A DNA stretch of 64,000 nt from Myoxocephalus aenaeus (lineage: Eukaryota; Chordata; Actinopteri; Perciformes; Cottidae): assembly GCA_038501785.1 (NCBI GenBank), contig JBAMJR010000013.1:5539501-5603500 (forward strand), written 5' to 3'. Both the position numbers and the translations under genes were made by a program. Shown piece after piece: positions 15,195 through 27,948 of this stretch (position 1 is the stretch's first letter; each line of letters starts with the position of its first letter). Below the pieces are notes generated by a model. The model had not been told where the DNA came from. It did not search any database and saw only the letters and a list, made by a program, of their open reading frames with translations.

Positions 15195-15590
15195 ACGTGA
15201 GTGGCATACCCCTTTCTTCTTCTCTTTTCTCCTCTCATCTGCTTTCTTCCTCTTCACTGTCCGTTATTTTTTCCCCCTCTCTGCTCCTCCTCCTTCCTCC
15301 TGTTGTCTTCTGCCCATCCCTCTCGCTTCGCCTCTCCTCTCCTCCCCTTTCTTCGCGTCTCCTCATATGTACTTTCTGTCCATCTGCTCCCCTTTATTTT
15401 TTTTTACTCCTATTCTTTTTCCTTTACCTTCAATCTTCTCTCGCTTTCCTCTCAACTTCTCTTCCCTTCCCTTTTTTTCTGTTATTACACCAACTCCACA
15501 GTCCCTTTCCTCCTCTGCTCCCCTCTCCCCCGTCCTCCACATTAGTCCCTGTTGTTTTTCGCTTTTCCCTCCCTCTCTCCCAATAAGATT
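15195..15590. repeat. Pyrimidine-rich tract
   Basis: Nearly 400 bases made almost wholly of C and T on the plus strand. It yields long open frames in several registers rich in Ser, Leu, Phe and Pro, which are artefacts. Confidence 0.85.
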
Positions 15591-17149
15591 AAGTAGTGTG
15601 AAACAATCCAATTTCCACATTTTCCTGTGATGCCCTGAGAGGAGACTGTGGCCTGACCTAAATTTACATGTTAGGGAGGGAATCTAGATGACAGCACACG
15701 CAGGAGGGAGAGTGAGAAAGAGCAAGAGATGAGGAGGGGGCATCAGGGACTTCCTTTGGACAGTAAGAAATATATAAATCTATGTTTTTCTTCAAATGGA
15801 TATCTTCAAAAGGGAAAATTATGATCCAGTTATGTTGGTTATTTAATTGTATTTCTTTTGAGAAAATAACTAATCTACTTCCTGTATTACATTTGGGTTA
15901 AATGAAGATGAGTAACATTAGTTAATACATAAAAGAAAGAAAAAATGATAGATTATAAAATTATTTATTCAGACTTGTTGGTGTCTACGTAAATTAATAA
16001 ATCATAAAGACTATGTAACTAATAGTATATTGTAAATAAAAAATACACAAAAGGAAACATTTGAAATAAGTTTAATAAGACAATGACATTGAGTTATTGT
16101 ACAGAATACGGGAATAATAATGGGAAATTATGGAATATAATTTTTAAAAGACAAAGGAACAAATAAGAATTCTGTAATATGGAGACTATTTAATTGAAAA
16201 AATCTATATTATCACTTAGTTGTTTTGAGATGTTGAAGATTTGTCTTTGTTGTTTTTATATTTTTTGTTTAAACAATTTGTCTTTTGAACATATTATTAG
16301 AGTAAAAAAGCAGAAATGTTCTATAACTTCAAAATTAGGAAACGGAGTTTTGCTACGGGACGACTCCTTGTTACTCTGACACAAACCATTTATGTATTAT
16401 TACAGCTGAGATGTTTTTAATCACCTCTTTGTCTTTATTAGGTTGTTATTTAATTTCACATTTAATAAACACGTGACTTAAATACATTTCTTTCTTTTTA
16501 TTCAAGAGTGTGGTGTTGTTATACAAGAGCAAATATCTTTATAATATATATTCTGAATAAAACTACATATAATAATATATATATATATATATATATATTT
16601 ACATAATGGTTATCATACATTGACTGGGTTTTTTTATGAACCGGAACACTTTTAAAAGTATTGCAAAAGTATTTTTTGGAACCCATATAATGCGGACAAT
16701 GCGCAATTACAAAGTAACATTTTAATATAATGTAAAATTTCATTATTATGTGTAGAGATTTATACATTTTAAGATTAAACAATGATGCAGTGTATAGTCT
16801 TAGAAGTAAAAATGACAAAATAGCCACTGAATTTAAAAACAATCTACCTAATGTTAGAACTTGTTCATCTGGGTAATAACAATGATAACTTATAATTAAA
16901 CCCTAAATTAATTTGAGTAGTAATTTTGTGCTCTCTCTGTTGCAGACACGCGTCATCATATATCTATCGATTTTTTTGCTTAAACAACAGAACTTATGAA
17001 TGAACCGGAGCTGTCAGAAATGAATCAGCCTGGATTCAATCATCTTCAGCCAGTGAAATTAAAAAAATTAAAAAATCACACCCACATACATATTATGTAT
17101 TTTTCATACTAGCATGTGTTAATGAAATTAATTCTGATCCGGCGACAAA

Positions 17150-17330
17150 TTCAATAATAATAATAACTAATAATAACTTTATTTATATAGCACCTTTAAA
17201 AACAAAGTTCACAAAGTGCTCTACATAGACGCAAAGAAGACATAACTTAAATATCGGTAGACACAAAGGACCATAGGCAATGAATACTACAATAATCAAA
17301 ACAGACAAATAAATAAAATATACAAACAAA
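17150..17330 (+). repeat. Interspersed repeat tail (TTTATTTATATAGCACCTTT class)
   Basis: An AAT-rich run leads into AACTTTATTTATATAGCACC and AAAGTTCACAAAGTGCTCTA. This phrase recurs widely in fish genomes, probably as the end of a retroelement. No reverse transcriptase is present here. Confidence 0.6.
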
Positions 17331-17772
17331 ACCAGAGGAACAAATGATTGGGAAAACTAACACTACAATATTTCCAGGCCCTTCCTGCTGTATGCATGTG
17401 AAATCATCTCAGAGATAAAGGCTAAATATACTGTATATCTGAAATGAGAATTGAATTTACATGTTGTTTTGTGTTTTTTTATAGTGTGAGGTATTGTTGT
17501 GCAAAGAGAGAGAATGATTTAATAGTAGAACTTTATCCAGGAACTATTTCTCTGTTCATCTCGGGCTCTCCCTCTTCCTCTATTTTTGTCTGCCATGTGT
17601 CCTCCACAGGGAGTAGTCGAGGTAGACTGCTTCCGCATGCATGGGTGTGAGAGGAAGATTCAACACCCCTTCTTGCTGAGCCACACATGGATGGCGCAGT
17701 TTGGTGTATCTGTGTGAAAAACACTCACGCAAGACAGTTTGTCCCTTAGCTGAAGGGAGTGGGCCTTCCTCT

Positions 17773-17899
<127 letters not shown>

Positions 17900-18428
17900 G
17901 ACCATTTGTTGGTATGACACTGCCCCTGTGTGTCTGTGCACGTGTGTGTTTCTATTCCAGCTCGGTGGCATGAGTTAGGCCTCTGTGTTTGCCAGCGTTC
18001 CCGTATGTGGGATGGCAGCAGCTTGCGTGATCAGAACAAAGCAAGAGAGCATGACAGAAAATCCCTCAATACCCGGCCTTTAAAAAATGCAGGAGGCCAA
18101 CGCACGCAGAAGCAAGTAAGGTAAATGTATAAATTATAGACTACAAAAGTCTGCTTCAAAAAGAGGGAGAGATCCCCCACATGAGGCAGCAAACTTTATT
18201 GCATGTGAGGAGAGAGCTGCTGCAGCTGCAGAGTGTCTGCTGGAGTTCCTTCAATCCGTCTTGCTAAATAATGAGCCAGCACCTTTCTAATAAGTGGACC
18301 GTGTAGAGCTTCGCTGCCAAATATTTGGCATTTAGCCAGAATGGTTCGCTTTCAGGTTGGCTTGAAAAAGAAGAAGGAAAAAAAAGCTGTAATGATAAAA
18401 AAAGTTGTTTTCCCCTTCATTTTCATAG

Positions 18429-18432
<4 letters not shown>

Positions 18433-18517
<85 letters not shown>
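18433..18517. repeat. (AT)n microsatellite
   Basis: Long AT alternation broken by occasional AC or GT steps. Confidence 0.95.
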
Positions 18518-20991
18518 TAATGTATCTGTGTGTAATGATCTCTCATGTATTGTTTTGTATTATTGACATCCTAAAATCCCACTGAAGATTCACACATCAC
18601 ACTACATGACTGTTTTAAATTCAAATAATACATAATTTCAAATACAGGGAAGTAAACACATAAATTAACATAAAAGAGAAAGAGAAATATGTATACACAT
18701 ATATCAGGCTATGACAAAATTAATAAAACAATTTTAAAATGTTTTCAATAATAATGTGTTTTTTATTTGTCATTGTGCTCATATTGAAATAAGTGAGAAT
18801 ATGTTTAGTGCTTGAATTAAAAGAGCTGGGCCTTCTGATTATTTTGTTGGTCATGTATTGTCTTACAATGTATTATTTCTCATTACTAAGATACATCAAC
18901 ATCACAAAACAAAGGCATATTTAAACAGAAGAGTAAGAAAGTTCCCTTGAGATAATTGATTTAGTTTCAGACTCATGTCAGCTTCACAATACATTATTTT
19001 AATGTACATCACTTTTATGATTTATGTTCGACCAGCAGATAATTACAATGTGCCTTTCTTTTAATATAACATTTTTATAACATTTACAGAGTTGATTGAC
19101 TATTAAATTAAATGCCGGGTTATCATCTTCACTTTTACTAGCCTATATATAACTAAACTTACACAGTATAACTATGTTTAAAGTAATATTTGTTTTCCTT
19201 TAAGAGTCCTGAAACTGTTCTAGACGTCATTAAATCTAACTGACTGTATGAATATAATCACAGAACCAGGACCACTGTCTAACTCTAAACATGTTCACTG
19301 AATGTCAAAAGAGACTACAGGCCTAATTAATGTCAAATGTCAATGGGTTTTTTACTTTAAAAGTGAAGAACTTCAATATACTTTTTTGGAGCCACCCAGT
19401 AATTGTGTCAACCATCATGTTTTAGCTTACACACATTTTAAAAGCAAAGTCATGAATAAAACAGTGGACTATAATATGATAGAATAAAACATTATGCTAT
19501 TTTCTTTACTTTGGAGCTTGTAATTCTTCATTTTTACAAAGGATGTCCTGATTCTGTGGCGCTATTATTTATTGCTGCAATTTAGTTTATGAATTCTGCA
19601 ACTCTTCTGAAGTCATCTCATAAAAACACATAACCACGGTTTCATGTCAGACTACCAAATGATGCAGCCGCTTTCCTTTTAGGCACTCAGCGGCTGTGTG
19701 TTCTTTTGTGCAAATGTGCAAAAGTGTGTGTCTTCCGTGTGTGTCCTCCGTTGTGTGTGCGAGGTGCGCATGCGCATTCGTCCGGCTTCCTAGAGTCCTC
19801 TTTAAACTGTGCATCAATGCATGACTAACAAGTCAGCACACAAAGTCGGTCCTTGCCCGCTATGACATCACAGCATCATTGCTGGGATTTGGACGCCGCC
19901 TATCATCGCTCAGGCAGGGTCTGAAAACCTTCACCGCACAGAGTTTGCATAGTAACATAGTGTTGCAACGCACTTTAGGTGTTGGAGACGCGTCATTACT
20001 CCAGGTGGGAGTGAGATGCTGCAATGCACAAGCTGGTCAACTGAAGCCAAACTCTATTCCTGTGTTTCACTCTCAAATGCTTAAAATAAAACACAAATGC
20101 AAAAAAAAAAAAAAAAAAGTAATACAATGTGTGTATGCTGTGTAGAGATTGTTACATGTATAGACATTGCAAAGCAATATGAAATTGAGACAATACATAT
20201 AAAAATCACATTGACAAAACAATGCATTGTGTCTACATGCAGTTACATGGATCGCCAAGTAACTTGATGGAGCTCTCTGGAGTCATTAGAGTATAGCATA
20301 TCACCCGCTGAGGAAAACTGATATTTTACTGTATGTCGCAGTCTATATTAAGGAGAGAAGGGAGGTTCTCTCTCAGGTCAGTGACGCTGGTCCGAGTAAA
20401 CAGATCATAAACCAACTTAAACACTTCACCGCAATGTCACATTCCTTCGGACTGAATCCAGTATGGCACAGCAGCCCTCCCCTTATATTTGTAGGTGCAA
20501 GTTGCAAAAATATTTGTTTGATACGAAAGGGGGTGAATTATTCAAGGATTATTTAATAATGCAGGGAAGTGAGGGGGAGACTCAAAACCATGGCAGGGAA
20601 AACTGCTCAGCCTGGAAGCTCCTGCCACAGATTCAGAGTACGCATTGCCCTGTTTTGCTTCTAATTGGCAGCCCAGTCTTCTCAGACACACAGCGTTCAT
20701 TTTGCACTTGTCCCTTACATATATCCCATTACTGAGCAAAGTAGTGAAAATGCAAATTTGCTCATTTGCTTTTCCCATAAGCTGGAAGTCCCCCGGATGC
20801 ACCCAGAATAGCACATAACTCAGTGACACTTAGTGCCCAGATTGTTGAGTGTGTGTTTGCATTAATCTGGGAATCCTGCAGATACCAGTTTGACGCACGG
20901 ACAAGTGATATCGTTAGAAAACAGCTGCACTTGTCAACAAACAGAGAAGGCAAAGTATAGAACTAAAGCCGAGATGATATAACATCCCCAA

Positions 20992-20993
20992 AC

Positions 20994-21078
<85 letters not shown>
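20992..21078. repeat. (CA)n microsatellite
   Basis: About 40 CA units. Confidence 0.97.
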
Positions 21079-21079
<1 letters not shown>

Positions 21080-21780
21080 GCACACAAGCACAGTCTACTG
21101 GGCTGATCTGTTTAGATGAGTCACCACTTCTTAAAGAAGCAGTGGGTGGTTATGGCACCAGCTTTAAATAGACAGGATACAGAATATAGTCAATCTGTAG
21201 AGTAACTGAGACTGACAGAGAGAGAGAGAGATGGAGGGTAAGACAGGAAACACAGGAACACGAGAGAGAGATTGGGAGGGTGTATTTGAGTTGTGCTGAG
21301 TGTGTCGTGCTGAGCCGGAGGGCTAGGAATCATCTCACATCCGTCATGGAGGCTGGTTGCAGGGTCAAACTCAGTGCTGTGGCGAATGGCCCTGTTATCA
21401 CACAGCTTTACATTCGCTGCGCTGCCTTTACTCAAAGGCAGCAAAACAGGGCTGGAAGACAACCAAAAATAGAGACGCCCAATTAGAACTGCTCCCAAAG
21501 CTTTGATGGAATTAGCAGTAAAAGGGGGCTTGCATAACCCACCCTCCCAGAAAACGACAAAATGTGCAGACAGCATATGCAACGCTTGTCCTATTTACTG
21601 GAAATGAGTCCTGGGTCAATGTTCTGGTGCTGTGAAAAAGAAGAAAAAAAACATAAACAAACTCTGTAGAAGGTAACTTTCTCTTTCTTGTTTTTCAATT
21701 TTTGTACCACAGGTTTTTGCCTAAAGTCGCATTAAATGTGGCCCTGTGAGAAATTGTCCAAAGCTTGGTGCGTAGCCTCC

Positions 21781-21781
<1 letters not shown>

Positions 21782-21828
<47 letters not shown>
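21782..21828. repeat. (AT)n microsatellite
   Basis: About 23 AT units. Shorter AT runs of the same kind are at 1436-1460 and 16573-16600. Confidence 0.95.
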
Positions 21829-21831
<3 letters not shown>

Positions 21832-23237
21832 TGCTGGCATATATCCTCCACATCAGCAGCAGCCTGCCTGCTTCAGGCTACACAGCCTCACTCTGCAGAA
21901 GGGAAGCTCACAGTTATTTCATCAGGATACCGTACACCATATTTTTTGAATTTGCCTACTGCCCAACACTGGCATGCAACTGAATAGACCAGCAATTCCA
22001 TTTAGTAACACTTTGTCAAAACCCATTTATAAATATTGAATTATTGAAAGAGCATATTGAAAGAGCATATTGAAATGATGGTAAAAGACGTTCAGGGTTG
22101 TGCGGCAATAAGGTGGTCTTGGTTAAAGAGTTATTATAACTGACTAAAGTCATGTATCAAAGACATTCACCTCATATATTTTCAAATAAGACACATGCAA
22201 ATGATAATTATCAAAGAGCTTTTTGAAAGTAACCAGATGAAACAAGCCATTGACATTCTCTAAAGATGATATTGAAATTCACTATTTTAGAATGTCTGTT
22301 TACAGTTTGTCTGCAAGATGTTTCCTTTGTCTTAGCTTCATAATTATACATCTCTTAGTTCACAAAAGGAAAGGATTTGCTTTCATGAGGTAACCCGCTG
22401 TAAGTATAGCATTCTTCTAGCTTAGCACACAAGCGCATACACAGTGGAGACATTCGGTCCCCGGGGGTTTGATCACAGCCCAGTGGCTCCGCTGCTGACT
22501 GGACTGGAGCAGAAACCCATCGGCCATCCAGTTGCACTGGAGAACAACAAACATGCCTCCAGTATATCACCACTCTGAGGCGTCATGTTTATACAACATA
22601 GAGAATCTAGTCTGACTTGAATATAAAACATTCAAACAATAATGTTCTTGTCGCCTTACCAATTCATATGTTACATGATATCTTACAATTGTACTGCAAT
22701 GTAGCAGGATATTTGCTAAGCTGTCACATGTGTGCTTAAAGAGTTAATTTAATGTTCCAAATAGAAAATAGATTATAGTGACTCATGTGGAACAAATGAA
22801 AGAGCAAGTCACACACACCAAAACCAAAAAAGAACTGAGCCCATTGGTCCTATGTCGTATTCCTCCATGCCATAAAAAAATAATAAAATAAATCATGTTC
22901 CTTTCTGATGATGAACATGGGTGCTGTAGCTTATTTCCAGTCCATCCCAAACACACCATCTGAATGTAAACACTCTACTTCTCGGAATACGGCACTACGT
23001 GTGTGTTAATCCACGGTTAGAAGTAGTCCCCAACTAATTAATTCAGACAGGTTTAATTGCAAGTGTTAAAGAGTGTTACATGAAATCATCTCATAACACA
23101 CTTAAATTATTTCAGATATTTCGTTTAAAAATAATAGGACAATAAAAAAAAAAATGTCAAGACAAATTCCTTCAAGAGGTGCTAAAAACAATGTTGTATT
23201 TGTTTATTAATTTTACCTTTATTTAACCAGATATATC

Positions 23238-23266
23238 GGGCCTGTCCGTAAAGACTGGACAGGCCC
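23238..23266. repeat. GC-rich perfect hairpin
   Basis: GGGCCTGTCC (23238-23247) and GGACAGGCCC (23257-23266) are exact complements around a 9-base loop. They follow a TTTACCTTTATTTAACCAG phrase common in fish repeats. Confidence 0.85.
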
Positions 23267-23375
23267 AGGCAAAGGCCTGAGCCAGAGCCAGAATAGAGGA
23301 GGGGGGAGTGAGGAAGACTGTGGCAGTTAATGGGTTAAGTCTCAGGAGCAACTCCCCTCCTGCTCCCTACCCAGC

Positions 23376-23431
<56 letters not shown>
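23376..23431. repeat. (GA)n microsatellite
   Basis: About 28 GA units with one CG interruption. Confidence 0.95.
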
Positions 23432-23436
<5 letters not shown>

Positions 23437-23978
23437 CTGGTGGTTGTTGGGAGCTTCCTCCTCCTCCTCTCACTGGGGCGGTGAAGGTGGAGCAAGTGGG
23501 GGGGGACGGAGCCACAGAGCGTGCCTAATCGTACAGGACAGTTCCTGCTTATTATAGAACCAAGCACGGATAATAAAATCTGAATCAAACTGCCAGCTGA
23601 GAGCCACGAGAGAACCTCCTCCTCTTCAATTTTTAAAGTAATGGAAGCGCTTGACACTGAGGTGGATCAAATAACACCAGTTTGCGTGCAAATACTTACT
23701 TAGCGAGCCAGAGTGGCCCAAATCTGAACAGCCGACACGCAGGTGAGCGGCACTGCAGCTCCAGCTAATTCCACCATCACCACCTCCCCCCACCATCTCT
23801 CCATCATTCCCACGCCCCAACAACTGTCATAATTACCCCCTCGAGTGGGCACAGTTCATTTCTTTCTATTAGTTTGGGAGCGGTGAGCGCAATGACAAAT
23901 TCATGTTTTGGCTGCCAAGGAGTGGTAGCAATCAGAGAAACACTAAAACACCCAAACATACAGGAGCGAGAGGCTGAT

Positions 23979-23994
23979 AGAGAGAGAGAGGGGG

Positions 23995-24047
<53 letters not shown>
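23979..24047. repeat. (GA)n microsatellite with G run
   Basis: GA units interrupted by a run of eight or nine G. Confidence 0.95.
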
Positions 24048-24049
<2 letters not shown>

Positions 24050-24846
24050 AAGGAGAGCTGCAGGCCAACCGTTATCTCTTACAAACTATGCTCATATGCA
24101 GCTGATTTGCATTAGCAAAATGCATTTGGGGGGAAATAAAATGCTGCCTGGATTAAGGTTTTTCTTCTGCATATCAGGCACAATGTTAATACTGAATATA
24201 TCTGCCAAATTTTCACTGCCAAAGTTTTTAGAAAAATTCATTGTTTGTGCCAACTTAAGTTGGTTAAGGTGTTTTAAAGTTAAGTTCAAGTATATTAAAA
24301 GAAGTCAGTGCCAACTACTAGGATGAATAGGGACTCAAACGTCCATCTCTCCCATCCGCCAGCCAATATCCCACACCCGTAATATTTTGGTTCACTGTTT
24401 ATAGCACATTAAACTACATATTTCTACTAAATAGACTGGCGCACATGGTAGCACATGACTGCCAGTCAACATGGCCTCCACTTCAGTTTATTGAAGTTAA
24501 ATATTTTGCACATGGTGGTCAGTCTAGAAGGGCATGACTATAACCTGAATAAATTCATTAAAAAAATTACTCTTTGCTGGCTTGGAGTACTTTCATTTCT
24601 CACTTTGCTGCAGTGATGCACAACATCTTTTTTTTTGGTGTGGCTACAGGTGCAACAAAGACCATCACTGATGCTTGTCAGAGGTGAGGCAGACTTGTGA
24701 CTTCCAATCACAGAATGTAAGTAAACAATGCGTCTCCATCTGGTGTTAAGTCACTCTATATATGTATGCAGCATTCCTGTAATATCAGAGTTATAGCAAT
24801 TACCAGTTTCCAACTTGTAAACAGCATTTGCATCAACATCAAGGTC

Positions 24847-25425
24847 ATGATTGCAACTCCGACATATACAACTTGGTGCTTAATTGATAGATAAGTGCTT
24901 GAGAACCAAACAGATGCTTCAAATCAGCCATGTCCGTCTTTTTCAAGATAATCAAACCCAAAATATAATGGATATTGTGTAAAATTGTCAGTGCATCATT
25001 TTGCATCCTGACACCACCAACTATTTTAACATATAACCCTCTGGAGACATCTGATGATATTAATGCCTGCAGGTCATGTACATGAACGTGACTTGAATGC
25101 AGCATTAGCACATTAAATGTAGGATTATTTCCACCGATCACTGTTGCAGTTAAAATACGATTCACGTGGTCAATAAGTGATTGAAGAAGGGAATGTACAG
25201 CAGTGCCTGTTAAGGCATAAGTAAAACTCACGTGATCTTGAGAAATGATTGTAGCTATTGGTTTATAACGGAAACAAGCACAACTGTGAATCCCTGCTAT
25301 CTCTAAAATGTTCATGTTTTCAAAATGAATGCTTGAATCTGATGAGCCCCAGCGCTGGGGGCTGAATTCTTCCTCACTCTCCAAGTCCTCGTACTCCCAT
25401 GAATCGATACCAGAGCCATTTTACA
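24847..25425 (-). CDS. Unrecognised open reading frame of about 190 codons
   Basis: The frame is open from a stop near 25420 to TGA at 24847-24849. It has no good ATG near its left end; the first in-frame ATG is about 35 codons in (MNILEIAGIHSC). It opens with an acidic stretch (SWEYEDLESEEEF) and continues with a mixed, globular-looking sequence (TALTGTAVHSLLQS-like, VIGGNNPTFNVLMLHSSHVH, LYVKIVGGVRMQND). The length is unlikely by chance in AT-rich DNA. I recognise no domain. It may be the last exon of a decayed or element-derived gene, perhaps related to the exon-like segment at 25799-25957, but the splice phases of the two do not fit directly. Confidence 0.35.
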
Positions 25426-25669
25426 TGTTTATAACACAATTCAACCATCAATATTAACATAAACCATAAATATGACTCGAGAGGACTCGAAAGTGACTCG
25501 AGAGAGCTCCCCAAGTTATGGAAATATCAATGTTCATATCCCTAGCTTGATGCGCACCTTTCTGGAAAGCTTATGACCTACAGAATCCGACAATACCGCC
25601 AAAGCAAGATATCAACCACAGCAAGATAGCAGAGAGATATGATATCAGCAAGATATCATATATGTATTT

Positions 25670-25679
25670 ATATTATATA

Positions 25680-25714
<35 letters not shown>

Positions 25715-25740
25715 ATATGTATATATATTATATATCAGAT
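25670..25740. repeat. AT-rich simple repeat with flanking duplication
   Basis: ATAT and GTATAT steps. The phrase AGCAAGATATCAACCACA occurs on both sides of it (near 25604 and 25751), suggesting a local duplication. Confidence 0.85.
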
Positions 25741-25798
25741 ATATGATATCAGCAAGATATCAACCACATTCCAGCCAAAAAACTGAAACATGACTTAC

Positions 25799-25957
25799 TT
25801 ATGGATGAAATGATATTCCACATGGCCTTGCTTGGTATGTATTGGTGCATCTGCTCGAGCAGAGCTCCTCTGTTGTGGAACCGGAGGCGTCCAAGATCCA
25901 GGAAGAAAGTTAGGGCATTTTGACTTTCAGCGGACCTAAACCTACGGTTCACGAAGT
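25799..25957 (-). CDS. Exon-like segment of unknown gene
   Basis: On the minus strand a consensus acceptor (TTCATTTTGTGCAG) and a consensus donor (ATAA|GTAAGT) bound 159 open bases. They read FVNRRFRSAESQNALTFFLD, then LGRLRFHNRGALLEQMHQYI and PSKAMWNIISSI. The length is divisible by three and the frame has no stop. I do not recognise the family. A hAT MITE lies 75 bases upstream. The neighbouring frame at 24847-25425 may belong to the same unit. It could be an exon of a mobile-element gene. Confidence 0.35.
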
Positions 25958-26039
25958 CTGCACAAAATGAATTACTAAAAATATTTAACTTCACTTAATC
26001 AAAGCCATAACTGAGTAATTAATCAGCGTATAGTTATAG

Positions 26040-26636
26040 CAGTGGTTCTCAAACTTTTTTTTTGTCACACCCTACTTTGGAGGAAGACAATTTTTCGGGC
26101 CCCAACAAAATTGTAACAAAATGTGACTTAAAATAATAGAATAAAGAAAATGTAAATCCCTTTCAAGTAAACCAGATTGCTCCATCAGAAAAAAACTAAT
26201 AAGATGTGCAATCACTTTGTTAGAAAAATGCAAATAAAGTTAAATCTGTGCAAAAAATAACTAATATTTGGCAAAGAAATTACCTATTGTGGATGCAAAT
26301 ACCGGGGTTGTAGATTTGATATGGCCACTCTCAACTCTTAATACTATGTAAAGTTATCATGGAGAGTGGTCGTACTGAAACCACAAGGTAGCCGGTTCGA
26401 TCCCTGTCCTCCCCATAGTTTTATGTTGAAGTGTCCTTGAGCAAGACACTGAAGCCCCAGTGCTTCACAGCAGCACACTGCTCCTTAATTACTAAGGATG
26501 GGTAAAATGCAGAGAATAATTTCCCCACTGTGGGATCAATAAAGGATTTTTTTTTTTTTTTTTTAAAGGAAATAATCTGCATCTCCCCCTCGTGCCCCAC
26601 CTGTAATACCTCCCCCTGACAGTTTGAGAACCACTG
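26040..26636. mobile_element. hAT MITE with perfect 8-bp target duplication
   Basis: The termini are CAGTGGTTCTCAAACT at 26040-26055 and its exact complement at 26621-26636. Both flanks carry AGTTATAG (26032-26039 and 26637-26644). No transposase is encoded. The ends are of the CAGTGGTTCTCAA hAT class. The interior carries a SINE-like insert. Confidence 0.93.
26365..26565 (+). mobile_element. tRNA-derived SINE-like segment inside the MITE
   Basis: There is a B-box-like GGTTCGATCCC at 26394-26404. The familiar teleost body GTCCTTGAGCAAGACACTGA follows, then GTGGGATCAATAAAGG and an 18-base T run at 26547-26564. I recognise the body from fish repeats but cannot name the subfamily. The cloverleaf is not intact, so it is not a tRNA gene. 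Confidence 0.65.
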
Positions 26637-27450
26637 AGTTATAGGAATAAGTTCCTGGAGGACAGAACAATTTCATTGTCGGGGAATTTGCATGGCAGCA
26701 CAACTTGCAAGAAAAGAAAAAAACATTGGGGTTGTGCTCAATGTGAACACATTTCTGGATTGCATGTCATCGAGCCAAAGTACAATTTGGAGCACACATT
26801 GTTAAATGGTGAAAGTATTGTTATGTTTTAAAGGATTCAATCTTAAATCTGAGCTCTCTGAGAGTTTTAATGAAATGTTATTCTGATACTAGTTAATTGT
26901 TCATTTGGATCCCCATTTGTTAACAACTGCTGAGAACCACATTTATTTTCTCAATGACAAGACCACCACTTTTCTGTGTTTGCTCTCTTACTTCAAAAGC
27001 TTTCATGGTTACATTGCTGTAAAGACCATAATGCAAGCCAGTTGTTATCATGTGCCCCTGTCCAAGACCAGGGTTCTGTATTATTCACTTGGGACATCCA
27101 CACAGCTGTGGTGTGTTTTGAAAAGTTCATCATCGGGAGGATGAGAAGAGCAATGATTAACTGTATGGTGTCATATGGTTTGTGATGTTTGTGATACTAA
27201 TGAATTTAGAATGTACTCATCCCTTTGGGGACACCTCCATGTTCTGGTTCATTGCAAAGGTCAAGATCTGCTACCCCAGCAACTATTGAGGATTCAATGA
27301 TTTACATTGAATCCCAAATATGCTTTTCTACGGGATTCAGAGCATTAATGTAGCAGAAAACAACTATTTGAAAGTAAAGATATAAATTGGAGTCATGTCG
27401 GACAGCAGATTCTCTACACTAACATAATAATGCAAGACCCTTGCATCCAA

Positions 27451-27452
<2 letters not shown>

Positions 27453-27490
<38 letters not shown>

Positions 27491-27497
27491 CACACAC
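27453..27497. repeat. (CA)n microsatellite
   Basis: About 20 CA units with one CG step. Confidence 0.95.
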
Positions 27498-27858
27498 AGG
27501 AAGCACACACTCCCATTGTGTCATCAGCAGTAATTCAGACGTCTGTGATGAGATCTGGCAGGCCAACATGACAGGATAATGACTCGGCTGAGGATGAGCA
27601 GTACACAAGATAGAAATGGTAAAAAAAAAAAAAAAAGAGAAGGAAGATTTAGAAGATTTAGGTGTGTGTGTGTGTGTGCGTGCGTGTGCGTGCGTGTGTG
27701 TGTGTGCACATGTGGACATGGGAGGCTGTTAATTACTGTGATAGGAAAGCTTGTCACAGTAGCCCCCAGGTGGCATTCACAACAGACAGTGAATTACATG
27801 ATGGATATGATGGAAGGATATGGGAGTGCTCATCAAAGAGATGATTATTCCTTAAAAA

Positions 27859-27859
27859 G

Positions 27860-27946
<87 letters not shown>
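27859..27946. repeat. (GT)n microsatellite
   Basis: About 43 GT units. An imperfect GT/GC run is nearby at 27661-27710. Confidence 0.97.

Positions 27947-27948
<2 letters not shown>

Larger units (their letters stand above)
9960..17149. other. Gene-free stretch, AT-rich in its second half
   Basis: Holds GT microsatellites, one worn repeat and the pyrimidine tract. A small GC-rich palindrome (GGCCCCTC / GAGGGGCC) is at 14346-14363. From about 15,780 on it is markedly AT-rich with no coding signal. Confidence 0.7.

Noticed and set aside
15124..15630. Long open frames rich in Ser, Leu, Pro and Phe
   Set aside because: They come from the pyrimidine-rich tract, which lacks stop codons in several frames.
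26394..26404. tRNA B box
   Set aside because: No cloverleaf can be folded around it; it belongs to a SINE-like repeat with a poly-T tail.
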